Positions 1 to 7,614 are shown, counted from the first letter of the stretch. The stretch is DNA of 37,934 nucleotides from an uncultured Gammaproteobacteria bacterium (GCA_913048385.1 CAJWVZ010000021.1:1-37934); one strand, 5' to 3'. Numbers and translations: made by a program. The notes: generated by a model not told the origin, from the sequence alone.

Positions 1-1486
1 TAGCACAGTTAATCCCGTCGGTGGAGTCAAGTGCAAACTGAATGTTCGTCAAGTTAGTGTATCCGCCGCGGACGGTAGTCCGGTTAGATTCGCCATACTG
101 GAACGAAGCATCATAATTCCACTCGCCCATCAGGTTTCCGCGAGCACCGACTAGAAAACTGAAATTCTCAGTATCGTAGCTCTCTGAACGTGTGCCTAAC
201 TCAAGTGTTCTCCTTCGAAGCTGCATTTTTAGGTAATCTGCATTATCGACCACACCATTCCCATTAACATCGTTCCAGTTGTCACCAGTCGTTCCTGGCA
301 GCAAAGTTCCGAGTCCAACGGCTGCATTCGCAAAGGACAAGATTTCCGCGCGAGCCGAATCACCTATAAAAGAGTTAGCCATCGGAACGTTGAAACGCGC
401 ACCAAAGGTTCCGGAAGGAGCAACCTGCTGGTCCACTGTAATGTTGCTATAGTTCACCGTCGAGTAAACTTCTAACTTTTCGTCAAACTCAAAGTTACCG
501 GTGAAGAAAGCGTTATATCTTTCCTGCGGTGTACGAAAAAAATTGTAGGGGCTGTAATTAAATACAGAGCATCCGCCTCGCGCACCGCGACCTGTTCCCG
601 CGTCACCAGTGTAGAGCGTACGATCATTTAAAAATTGACCCACGTTGCCTGCACCCGCAATATTGGCGCGTGTTGGCATTGCTGTAGTTGAACCGCCCGT
701 CGCAGCAACGTCAGGACCTGTACAACCCTCTATCGGCTTTGTCGCTCCCTGGCCTGCAAGAAACTCGGTGAGTCCCGCACCATTACTTGTTCGAATCCCG
801 ACTGTACCGATATCACGTTGGCCCAATAACAGGGGCTCTCGCTCAGACCAGCTCAAGTTTAAAGCAACGTGACCACGTCCACCCTCCAATGCAGAGCCAA
901 GTGTTAGAGAGATATTATCTCTATCACCGTCGTTGTCTCCACTGGTAGTGTTGTTAATCTGAAGATCGAAACCTTCGAAGTTATTCTTCATCACAACATT
1001 GATTGCGCCGGCAATGGCGTCTGAACCATATACCGCTGAAGCGCCACCGGTAATAACGTCAACTCTTTCAATCAGAGCCGTCGGGATTGTTGATAAGTCG
1101 ACAGTACCGTTGTAGTTCGCAGGCGCCATCCTTTTACCGTTGAGGAGTACTAAGTTACGATTAGCTCCGAGGCCCCTAAGGTTAGCCGTTGTGTAACCAC
1201 CCGTACCGTTATTAACGTTCTCGTTGTCACCAATAGTTGTTGATGGCAAAGTTCTAAGAACCTGCTCAAGCTCAACTTCCTGCTGCAACTCAAACTCTTC
1301 CGCTCCCACAGAAACAATCGGACTTCCCGACTCAAGACCTGGCCGACGAATTCGTGAACCAGTTACGATCACTTCTTCTACCGCCTGCTCTTGAGCAATA
1401 ACGGTTGGCATAGGGCCTACAGTCGCGGCTGTCGCAGCCGCGAAAGCGGCGCTCCAGACTGCTACCTTTCTATTCAATTTGAACAT
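1..1486 (-). CDS. TonB-dependent receptor, N-terminal 495 residues (runs off left edge)
   Basis: Reading from the ATG at 1486 on the minus strand gives an open frame to the window edge. It starts with a signal peptide (MFKLNRK, an Ala-rich core, then VIAQ), followed by a TonB box (EEVIVTG) and a plug domain with typical motifs: LRGLGANRNLVLLNGKR, a TALIERVDVITGGASAVYGSDAIAGAINV-type stretch, then the first beta-barrel strands. This is an outer-membrane, TonB-energised importer of the large Oar/carbohydrate-receptor type. The 3' end lies outside the window, so total length and substrate are unknown. One loop (codons about 406-419) carries a dockerin/EF-hand-like DVNGNGVVDNADY motif, which is unusual in a barrel. 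No terminator or neighbouring transporter identifies the substrate. The family call is secure and the substrate cannot be inferred. Confidence 0.93.
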   Translation of the reverse strand, partial: MFKLNRKVAVWSAAFAAATAATVGPMPTVIAQEQAVEEVIVTGSRIRRPGLESGSPIVSVGAEEFELQQEVELEQVLRTLPSTTIGDNENVNNGTGGYTTANLRGLGANRNLVLLNGKRMAPANYNGTVDLSTIPTALIERVDVITGGASAVYGSDAIAGAINVVMKNNFEGFDLQINNTTSGDNDGDRDNISLTLGSALEGGRGHVALNLSWSEREPLLLGQRDIGTVGIRTSNGAGLTEFLAGQGATKPIEGCTGPDVAATGGSTTAMPTRANIAGAGNVGQFLNDRTLYTGDAGTGRGARGGCSVFNYSPYNFFRTPQERYNAFFTGNFEFDEKLEVYSTVNYSNITVDQQVAPSGTFGARFNVPMANSFIGDSARAEILSFANAAVGLGTLLPGTTGDNWNDVNGNGVVDNADYLKMQLRRRTLELGTRSESYDTENFSFLVGARGNLMGEWNYDASFQYGESNRTTVRGGYTNLTNIQFALDSTDGINCA

Positions 1487-1756
1487 TTTCTGCTCCCTTG
1501 ATTATGTGTTTTTTGGCCGTCCTCTTCGTCAAAAACTGCTTAGAACTGAGGCTCTTCTGTCAATGTGTTGAAATACAAGTGCTAGGACGAAAATCTAGCA
1601 AGGCGCGAATTTTACAGCATTGTTTTATGATGCGACACCAAAAAGTGATGAAATGTGGCAAAAATACACCATTTTTGCCCTTTTTTTGAAAAGAGTTAAT
1701 TAAATCAGTAGGTAACATTCGCTAAAAATTTATTTATGGGCCTATACACTTCGATA

Positions 1757-2470
1757 TTAGGGCTCAGAAATCCTCTCAGAAAATCTATAACCTGCTCCGC
1801 GAACGGTCTGAACTAATGCAGCGTAGCCATCGCCGGCACCCTCGATGGATAAGGCTTGACGCAGTCGGCGGATATGGACGTCAATTGTTCTTTGTTCAAT
1901 GTAGACATTGGCGCCCCATACAGCGTCCTGAATGTGATTGCGACTGTATACTCTCTCTTTATTTTGCATGAAAAATTTTAACAGCTTGTATTCGGTAGGG
2001 CCCATCTCCAGCGCGCGATCTTTGATTGAGACTCGGTGAGTCGCCGGGTCAAGCAGCAAGTCTCCCACGCTCAGCGGAGCGTTCGTATTGCGATCCTCAG
2101 CCCTCCGTAACACAGAACGTATCCGCGCAATAAGTTCTTTAGGGGAGAACGGCTTAACAACATAATCGTCAGCCCCCTCATCCAATCCTTGTATTATGTT
2201 GTCCTCGGACGCCTTGGCTGTAAGCATGATGATCGGTAAATCTTTGGTGCTGTCGTCGCGCCTAAGACGGCGCGCAAGTTCTATCCCGCTGCCTCCTGGT
2301 AGCATCCAGTCCAACAAAACAAGGTCAGGTTTCAGGTCAAATATCTTAACGTAAGCTTCGCTCGAATTTTTTGCCGATATCACATTGAAACCCGCGTGTT
2401 CTAGCGAAATTCTTATCATGTCACGAATAGCGACTTCATCATCAACAATGAGCAAAGTAACCTTAATCAT
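1757..2470 (-). CDS. phoB: PhoB-type phosphate response regulator
   Basis: This is a 237-residue OmpR/PhoB-family two-component response regulator. The receiver domain (about 1-120) has the acidic pair D10/D11, the phosphoacceptor D54 inside LLDWMLPGGSG, T84 and K106 of KPFSPKELIARI. The C-terminal winged-helix domain (about 135-232) has LEMGPTEYKLL, VYSRNHI and the recognition-helix region RTIDVHIRRLRQAL, ending in VQTVRGAGYRFS. LDWMLPGGSGI and the EMGPTE/DVHIRRLR stretches are hallmark PhoB residues, so it probably activates the Pho regulon under phosphate starvation. The expected partner phoR is not next to it: the gene downstream on the same strand is a TonB receptor and the one upstream is a ChrR-like gene. 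A PhoB-like orphan regulator is the alternative. Confidence 0.88.
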   Translation of the reverse strand: MIKVTLLIVDDEVAIRDMIRISLEHAGFNVISAKNSSEAYVKIFDLKPDLVLLDWMLPGGSGIELARRLRRDDSTKDLPIIMLTAKASEDNIIQGLDEGADDYVVKPFSPKELIARIRSVLRRAEDRNTNAPLSVGDLLLDPATHRVSIKDRALEMGPTEYKLLKFFMQNKERVYSRNHIQDAVWGANVYIEQRTIDVHIRRLRQALSIEGAGDGYAALVQTVRGAGYRFSERISEP

Positions 2471-2625
2471 TAGTCTGTTAGATTCCTGCCACTGCTGAAG
2501 AAAGGAGAATATTATCCCACTAGAAAGGCTCTAAAGAAAACACCAACCCAATATGCTCAGGAGAAAGAACGTTCGGAAACCCTTATTCAATAGAGGCGGC
2601 GGATGGATTTGGTGAACGGCTAAAA

Positions 2626-2662
2626 TAACCCAGGAGACACCGCTTGGTAGCGGTGCGGGTTA
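2626..2662 (-). terminator. Probable terminator of the ECF sigma/ChrR operon
   Basis: This is a long hairpin: outer arms TAACCC (2626-2631) and GGGTTA (2657-2662), inner perfect 7-bp arms CACCGCT (2638-2644) and AGCGGTG (2649-2655) with a TGGT loop. Read on the minus strand it lies 23 nt after the ChrR-like stop codon and is followed by TTTTAG. The short T-run makes it a plausible but not ideal intrinsic terminator. Confidence 0.55.
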
Positions 2663-2684
2663 CAAGAATTAAAGTGAGGAGGCC

Positions 2685-3377
2685 TTACGACGTAGCTCGT
2701 CTAAACCTATACTTGTTGAGGGGGTTAAGGAGGCGGGCAAGACCATTGGTAAATGTAAGCGGGCTATCTAAAACCGAAAAGCACAGGCAACCTTCCTCAC
2801 TTGCCGGTTGATGCTGGTGATCGCCATTTCTGACCAGAAAGTCAGCGGGGAAATACTCACCCGCAGAGTCGTTGAAAGACCCGTCGAGCACTAGGGTGTA
2901 TTCGTTCCCCTGGTGCCTGTGTAGAGGGACTCTCGCTCCAGGCTTAATATACAAAAATTCACATTGAGTTTGATCATCCAGCTTTAGTAGGGCAGAGCTA
3001 ATTCCAGCCGCTAAGTTCTTCCAAACCAGACCCTTGGAAGCCACCTTGGCAAGTACTTTTGGAAGCTTAATGCTCCGCTCCAACATGTGCATTTCGGTAG
3101 GCCGATGTCTCTTCTCTGAGATGTCATGCACTGAGACTTGAGGTTGCGACGTTATTTTTTCAACTGCTGACGTAACATCTAACGACTGCGGGATGTCTGC
3201 ACCTACCTTCCAATCATCACCAATACTCGATTCAACTCTACGGCTCGCCGCGGCGTAATCTCCGCGCATCTCCAAATGAGCGGAAACCGCAACACTCAGC
3301 CCAGCCGAGAGATTACCTCGAAAAAAATCTTCAACCAACTCATTGGATGGCTGGTGGGACGCTACAACACTCATCAA
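2685..3377 (-). CDS. ChrR-like anti-sigma factor with cupin domain, zinc cysteines missing
   Basis: This 230-residue protein is encoded directly after an ECF sigma gene with a 4-nt ATGA overlap, the usual arrangement for sigma factor and anti-sigma factor. The N-terminal part aligns with the zinc-binding anti-sigma domain of ChrR: H8 and H34 fit the ChrR ligands H6 and H31. The two positions that should be cysteine (C35, C38 in Rhodobacter) are R38 and Y41 here (HLEMRGDY). The C-terminal cupin (about 100-210) keeps all four expected metal ligands with the right spacing: H153, H155, E159, H189. In the family the N-domain holds the sigma factor inactive and the cupin is needed to respond to singlet oxygen. 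Here zinc binding by the N-domain is doubtful, so it may be a diverged or differently folded inhibitor. Cytoplasmic. Confidence 0.82.
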   Translation of the reverse strand: MMSVVASHQPSNELVEDFFRGNLSAGLSVAVSAHLEMRGDYAAASRRVESSIGDDWKVGADIPQSLDVTSAVEKITSQPQVSVHDISEKRHRPTEMHMLERSIKLPKVLAKVASKGLVWKNLAAGISSALLKLDDQTQCEFLYIKPGARVPLHRHQGNEYTLVLDGSFNDSAGEYFPADFLVRNGDHQHQPASEEGCLCFSVLDSPLTFTNGLARLLNPLNKYRFRRATS

Positions 3378-4048
3378 TTCACTCCGATCAAAATTCTTAA
3401 TTTGGATAATCCCAGCCTGAGGCGAGACTTCAGTGTGCCAAGGGGAATGCGCAAAACTGCCGCCGCCTCCTCGTGAGTCAGATCGTGGATATAAATCTGC
3501 TCAATGACCTCCTTTTGAGCCACGGGGAGATCGTCGTAGAAACGTTCAACCTGAGCAATTTCAACTGCCTGCGTTCCCTCTTCCTCATTTACGAATCCTG
3601 GCTCGAAGTCTGCCTCGTTCGGCCAGATATCGTCAGAATTCACAACCGTCTGTGGCTGCCGCTTTTGCTTTCGTAACATGTCAAAGCAACGATTCCTTGC
3701 CAAAGTAAAGATCCAGCTCTGCGCCGTACCCCTGTCTAAATCGTAGAGTGGGGCTTTCTGCCAAACTTTAAGCATGGCTTCCTGAACGAGGTCGTTCGCT
3801 AACTGCTCGTTTCGGGTAAGCTTCATTCCGAGTGCGAAAATCTTGCGGGAAAATCTCTCGAAAAGTTTCTGAAAGGAAGCACTATCTTGATCCAAGCCAA
3901 CCGCTACCAAAAGCGATTCGTTTGAATCAGCGCTAGCCTCCTCTACAAATCCCGCTCTAGGCTGTTCGACGACCGACTGTTTCTGGCCCTGCGGCTCAGA
4001 GATCTGGGACAAATTAAACGGATCCATTGATGCTGTCATATAAGTCAT
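3374..4048 (-). CDS. ECF RNA polymerase sigma factor (RpoE/ECF11-like)
   Basis: This is a 224-residue group-IV sigma factor. Sigma-2 spans about 57-127, with DLVQEAMLKVWQKA, the core-binding and -10-binding region, and SWIFTLARNRCFDMLR. Sigma-4 spans about 165-220, with the helix-turn-helix LTHEEAAAVLRIPLGTLKSRL. The domain style and the ChrR-like partner point to the singlet-oxygen/organic-peroxide ECF11 group known from Rhodobacter SigE. The first 50 or so residues are an extra, poorly conserved leader. The candidate promoter just upstream (-10 at 4055-4060) would start transcription near the ATG at 4048, implying a leaderless message or a start at a later in-frame codon such as ATG 4039 or ATG 4027. 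No Shine-Dalgarno sequence is visible before any of the three. Confidence 0.9.
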   Translation of the reverse strand: MTYMTASMDPFNLSQISEPQGQKQSVVEQPRAGFVEEASADSNESLLVAVGLDQDSASFQKLFERFSRKIFALGMKLTRNEQLANDLVQEAMLKVWQKAPLYDLDRGTAQSWIFTLARNRCFDMLRKQKRQPQTVVNSDDIWPNEADFEPGFVNEEEGTQAVEIAQVERFYDDLPVAQKEVIEQIYIHDLTHEEAAAVLRIPLGTLKSRLRLGLSKLRILIGVN

Positions 4049-4054
4049 AATATC

Positions 4055-4083
4055 ATTAACGCGTAAGATAAACCGTTAGATCA
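4055..4083 (-). promoter_or_regulatory. Candidate ECF-sigma promoter of the sigma/ChrR operon
   Basis: On the minus strand TGATCT (4083-4078) is followed by 17 nt and GCGTTAAT (GTTAAT at 4060-4055). The -35 resembles TGATCC, the element recognised by Rhodobacter SigE. The same -35/-10 pair occurs on the opposite strand before the divergent gene, so an autoregulated divergent pair is likely. This is an inference from sequence similarity. Confidence 0.5.
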
Positions 4084-4134
4084 CCTATTTTTTTGCTCAG
4101 CCAATTAAAATCCCCGCAGGACCGCCTCTAGCGA

Positions 4135-4164
4135 TGATCCAAAACCCGTCTTCTCCGCGTTAAA
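4135..4164 (+). promoter_or_regulatory. Candidate ECF-sigma promoter of the SnoaL-like gene
   Basis: TGATCC (4135-4140), an 18-nt spacer and GTTAAA (4159-4164), preceded by CGC as in the divergent partner promoter (GCGTTAA in both). It would start transcription near 4171, about 83 nt before the ATG at 4254. The -35 is an exact match to the known SigE/ECF11 element. Confidence 0.55.
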
Positions 4165-4253
4165 CGGATCAACAATGGTTTCTGCATCCGTCAATTCTCG
4201 ACTAAGAAATCGACTTACATACCACTTGCCATAAATTTGGACAGGAAATTTAA

Positions 4254-4718
4254 ATGAGCGTTATTTCAATCAAAACCGCCGAAAATTTCGAAAATCGCCC
4301 AACAAGCGTCCTCCTCCTCGATTTTTACAGTGACCTTGCTTCAGGAAATTTTTCTAATTTTCAAGATTTGTACGCAGAGGACGTCCATTTTGAAGACCCG
4401 ACCCACGCGATTAACGGCAAAGATCGCCTGAAGAACCATTTTTTAACACTCTACGACAACTGCGATAGTTGCTCGTTTAAATTTCATCAAACGATCGATG
4501 CTGGATCTGAAATTTTCCTCGCATGGACTATGTCTATAAGGCACCCCCGGATCAGGGGTGGTAAGACGGTTCGAGTTGAGGGTTCGAGCTTTATCAAAAC
4601 TCAAGACCGGCAGGTCATTTACCACAGAGAGTATTATGACCTCGGATCATTAGTATATGAAAATCTTCCGGTTTTCGGCTGGATTACCCGTTTCATTAAG
4701 TCAAGACTTGCCCGCTAA
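4254..4718 (+). CDS. SnoaL/NTF2-like domain protein, probable ECF-regulon member
   Basis: This 154-residue protein has the layout of the SnoaL/NTF2-like alpha+beta barrel: an N-terminal helix (LLLDFYSDLASGNF), then LYAEDVHFEDPTHAINGKDRLKNHF, central strands (EIFLAWTMSIRHPR), a VEGSSFIKTQDRQVIYHREYYD stretch and a C-terminal helix. No signal peptide or membrane segment is seen. Start: ATG at 4254 with AGGA at 4243-4246. Small NTF2-like genes divergent from an ECF11 sigma/ChrR pair are a familiar arrangement, usually heading an operon with photolyase, amine oxidase and cyclopropane-synthase genes. None of those follow here. The biochemical role is unknown; it could be a small isomerase or a ligand-binding stress protein. 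Confidence 0.8.
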   Translation: MSVISIKTAENFENRPTSVLLLDFYSDLASGNFSNFQDLYAEDVHFEDPTHAINGKDRLKNHFLTLYDNCDSCSFKFHQTIDAGSEIFLAWTMSIRHPRIRGGKTVRVEGSSFIKTQDRQVIYHREYYDLGSLVYENLPVFGWITRFIKSRLAR

Positions 4719-4722
4719 AATT

Positions 4723-4743
4723 CGACAGTAATCAGGGCTGTCG
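4723..4743. terminator. Hairpin after the SnoaL-like gene, weak terminator candidate
   Basis: CGACAG (4723-4728) pairs with CTGTCG (4738-4743) across a 9-nt loop, starting 5 nt after the stop codon. It is followed by CAAAAAC rather than a T-run on the plus strand, so termination is uncertain. Confidence 0.3.
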
Positions 4744-4811
4744 CAAAAACTTTCAAATTTTCTCAGACTCGTTAGAATCGAATTATAGTACATTCAATTC
4801 AGGGGCGAGCG

Positions 4812-6905
4812 ATGGCAAAAATTCTTTCAACTAGTTTCTTAAGCGGTGAAACGATTGTGCTCCCGCCTTCCTCCAGCTCCAAAGTTGCCTTCGCAATTGT
4901 TCTCACAGCCGCTATTGCGAGTTGCTCTCCCCAAGGACCATCTGAGCCATTATCAGATAATCCGGTTTCGGATCTCTCTAACCCATTCACCAGCCAAGCC
5001 GTAAACCGTCTTAGCGCTCAGTCGGGCGAGTGGGCAGCCTATGGGTCAAATATTGGCAACACCAAGTACGCGCCACTGGAAGAAATAAATGCAACTAACA
5101 TCAACCAGATCGAAATTGCATGGAGACGACCAGCACTCAACCCGCAATACCTTGAGTTAAACCCCAATCAAAGGTTCTCGTCTAACTATGTCGCAGCAGC
5201 TGTTGTTCGGGGGGGTATCGGTTATATTCCAAACGCAGTTGGGCTTGTTGAGGCTTTTAACCCTGGCACGGGTGAGACAATCTGGGTCCAAGAAGCCCCC
5301 GGAGGCGCGGCCGGACTTCCCGGCGCACCTACTCGAGGTATCGCTTACTGGGACAATGGAACTGAGCAACGTGTAATCGTACAAAGAGGAACTTTCCTTT
5401 ACGCACTCGATGCGGCGACTGGCTCAGCAATAGAGACTTTTGGCGTCGGTGGACGCGTCAACCTACAATTAATGCCAGCAGAATTTGAACGTTTCCGTTG
5501 GGGCGGCGTCCCAATGGTCGTTGGTAACGTTGTCGTCATAGGCCAAGCAATGTCTGACACCTTTAGTAATAAGGAGGCGCTCAGAGGGGATGTACATGCT
5601 TTTGACGTAATCACCGGAGAACTGGTTTGGACCTATAACACTATCCCCCAGGAAGGACAATTCGGAACAGCGACTTGGCAAGACCGGTCCTGGTCATACT
5701 CCGGACATGCCCCAGTTTGGGCCTTGTTCAGCGCAGATGAAGAGCTTGGATTAGTATATATGCCAATCTCGTCTGCAACCAACGATATGTATGGGGGCCA
5801 TCGCTTAGGTGACAACCTTTTTAGCCAAAGCTTAGTGGCTGTTGATGCAAAAACCGGAAACCGAGTATGGCACTTCCAAACAGTGCATCATGGCCTGTGG
5901 GACTATGATCCGCCGGCCGCTCCAATCGTCATGGACATTAACGTCGAGGGGCGTGAGGTTAAGGCAGTAGCCCAAATCACAAAACAAGGCTTTGTTTTCA
6001 CCTTTAACCGCGAAACGGGCGAGCCAATCTGGGAGATTGAAGAGCGCCAGGTCCCCACTTCGACGACACCTGGCGAGATAACCTCCCCGACACAGCCTTT
6101 TCCCTCGCGTCCGGCAGCCTTTGACCGGCAAGGCGCAACAATCGAAAACCTGATAGATTTTACGCCAGAGCTTCGAGATGAGGCATCAGCCATTTTATCA
6201 AAATACGTTTCCGGCCCTTTATTCACGCCTCCCTCGATAAAGAGCGAGAGCCCGGAGGGCACGCAAGGAACAATTCAATTGCCGGGCTCACAGGGTGGCG
6301 GCGATGTCCAAGGAGCCGCGTTCGACCATGAAACAGGCATCCTCTACATACCCTCGATCACTGCACCTTTCGTTGCTGATCTGGAACCAGGTGACCCAGA
6401 GTTCACCAATCTGGCTTATGTAAAGGGAGCAAGGAGGTGGATCGGAGGCCCGAGAGGCTTGCCACTCTTCAAACCACCCTACGGTCGCATAACAGCGATC
6501 AACATGAACACAGGCGACCATGTATGGATGGTGCCTAACGGCGTTGGCCCAGTTAATCATCCAGCAATAAAACACTTACAAATAGAGCGGCTCGGCGTAC
6601 CCGGCAGACCCTCCCCTCTGGTCACAAAAACGCTTTTATTTATCGGTGAAGGTCAGACCAATCTCAGACCAGGCGGACGAGTACCCGCTGACATGCCGAT
6701 AGAGATAGCGACAAACAGTGGTGGACCGATGTTCCGAGCTTATGACAAAAACAATGGCGACATACTTTGGGAAATCAAGCTAGAGGCAGGTACAACTGGC
6801 GCCCCGATTACCTATATGCATGAGGGCCGCCAGACCATTCTAGTAGCAATAGGGGATCGCGAATACTCACCCGAACTCGTTGCGTTCCAGCTGCCGGCAA
6901 ATTAA
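4812..6905 (+). CDS. PQQ-dependent quinoprotein dehydrogenase, lipoprotein, GDH-like
   Basis: This 697-residue eight-bladed propeller quinoprotein resembles the periplasmic domain of membrane glucose/quinate dehydrogenases. Tryptophan-docking repeats of the TGxxxW type recur: GTGETIW, ITGELVW, KTGNRVW, ETGEPIW, NTGDHVW, NNGDILW. The signature HHGLWDYDPP (about 359-368, carrying the aspartate expected to take part in catalysis) and EERQVPTSTTPGEITSPTQPFP-like residues match the GDH family. A lipobox (AIAS before C38) predicts a lipoprotein. The five-helix quinone-reducing membrane domain of classical GDH is absent, and no CxxCH haem motif is present, so the electron acceptor is unclear. Start ATG 4812 has a good AGGGG at 4800-4804; this gives an unusually long leader before the hydrophobic core, and GTG at codon 16 is an alternative. 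It is followed 19 nt later by a RidA-family gene, likely co-transcribed. The substrate is not predictable beyond sugar or alcohol. Confidence 0.88.
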   Translation: MAKILSTSFLSGETIVLPPSSSSKVAFAIVLTAAIASCSPQGPSEPLSDNPVSDLSNPFTSQAVNRLSAQSGEWAAYGSNIGNTKYAPLEEINATNINQIEIAWRRPALNPQYLELNPNQRFSSNYVAAAVVRGGIGYIPNAVGLVEAFNPGTGETIWVQEAPGGAAGLPGAPTRGIAYWDNGTEQRVIVQRGTFLYALDAATGSAIETFGVGGRVNLQLMPAEFERFRWGGVPMVVGNVVVIGQAMSDTFSNKEALRGDVHAFDVITGELVWTYNTIPQEGQFGTATWQDRSWSYSGHAPVWALFSADEELGLVYMPISSATNDMYGGHRLGDNLFSQSLVAVDAKTGNRVWHFQTVHHGLWDYDPPAAPIVMDINVEGREVKAVAQITKQGFVFTFNRETGEPIWEIEERQVPTSTTPGEITSPTQPFPSRPAAFDRQGATIENLIDFTPELRDEASAILSKYVSGPLFTPPSIKSESPEGTQGTIQLPGSQGGGDVQGAAFDHETGILYIPSITAPFVADLEPGDPEFTNLAYVKGARRWIGGPRGLPLFKPPYGRITAINMNTGDHVWMVPNGVGPVNHPAIKHLQIERLGVPGRPSPLVTKTLLFIGEGQTNLRPGGRVPADMPIEIATNSGGPMFRAYDKNNGDILWEIKLEAGTTGAPITYMHEGRQTILVAIGDREYSPELVAFQLPAN

Positions 6906-6924
6906 CTAACCATCGAGAAGAAGA

Positions 6925-7551
6925 ATGAATAGTCTAAAATCAAAGCGCAGGCATCGAACTTGGAAAGAAAAGGAACAAGACAGCGGCCAAACGATCGATA
7001 CAGGTCGCCGTATCATATTAGCCGGAGGGGTTTCGGCAGCCGCGGCTGTTCTAACCTCAAATTCAGCGACCGTTCTTGGCGCTAGTAGTGGCAGAGTAGA
7101 GGCCAAAATTTCTTCTCTTGGCATAGAGCTTCCGCCAATGCCAAGCCCCGTCGCAAACTACGTACCGTATAAGGTATCGGGTAACTTAGCCTATATTTCC
7201 GGCCAAATACCAATGGAAGCTGGCGTGCTCCTGAGTCCTGGGAAAGTTCCAAGTCAGGTCTCTGTTGAGCGGGCGCGACAGGCTGCGACACAGTGTTGCT
7301 TGAATATCTTGGCAGCGCTCAAGGAAGCTTGCAACGGAGACTTAGATAGAGTCGCTGCTTGTCTGCGCCTCGAGGGATTTGTGGCCTGCGATGACGACTT
7401 CACCAATCAACCCGCTATTATCAATGCCGCGTCTGACTTAATCGTTGAAATATTTGGAGAACTTGGAAAGCACACTCGGATAGCTGTTGGTGTAAACACC
7501 CTGCCGCTCAATGCCTGCGTTGAAATTTCTGCGGTGTTTTCGATAACGTAA
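6925..7551 (+). CDS. RidA/YjgF-family protein with Tat-like export leader
   Basis: This is a 208-residue protein. Residues about 57-208 form an Rid-superfamily domain of the longer kind: LGIELPPMPSPVANYVPY, GNLAYISGQIP, an ITP-like FTNQPAIINAASDLIVEIFGELGKHTR and the closing LPLNACVEISAVF. R185 in HTRIAVGV fits the conserved arginine that binds the carboxylate of imine/enamine substrates. The first 50 residues are a basic region, a twin arginine (GRRIILAGG, R28-R29) and a hydrophobic Ala-rich segment, which is a Tat signal or anchor. Classical RidA is cytosolic and deaminates reactive enamines, so an exported copy is unusual. It sits 19 nt after the PQQ dehydrogenase, suggesting both act on the same periplasmic chemistry. 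That link is inference. Confidence 0.85.
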   Translation: MNSLKSKRRHRTWKEKEQDSGQTIDTGRRIILAGGVSAAAAVLTSNSATVLGASSGRVEAKISSLGIELPPMPSPVANYVPYKVSGNLAYISGQIPMEAGVLLSPGKVPSQVSVERARQAATQCCLNILAALKEACNGDLDRVAACLRLEGFVACDDDFTNQPAIINAASDLIVEIFGELGKHTRIAVGVNTLPLNACVEISAVFSIT

Positions 7552-7614
7552 TCGTACTTGATAATAAAAATATCATTTAACAGCCAAAATCAACCCTCGA
7601 GGTAAACGCTAAAA

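Noticed and set aside
1556..1563. CTGTCAAT as a Pho box near the TonB receptor
   Set aside because: Only one half-site; no second CTGTCAT repeat at 11-nt spacing.
4166..4171. Second TGATCC on the minus strand as another sigma-operon promoter
   Set aside because: No GTTAA-like -10 element lies 17-18 nt downstream. The site at 4083-4078 fits better and is closer to the gene.
5903..6262. 119-residue minus-strand frame inside the PQQ dehydrogenase gene
   Set aside because: It has no recognisable motif and lies wholly antisense to a well-supported gene, as do similar frames inside dxs, btuB and the rib genes.
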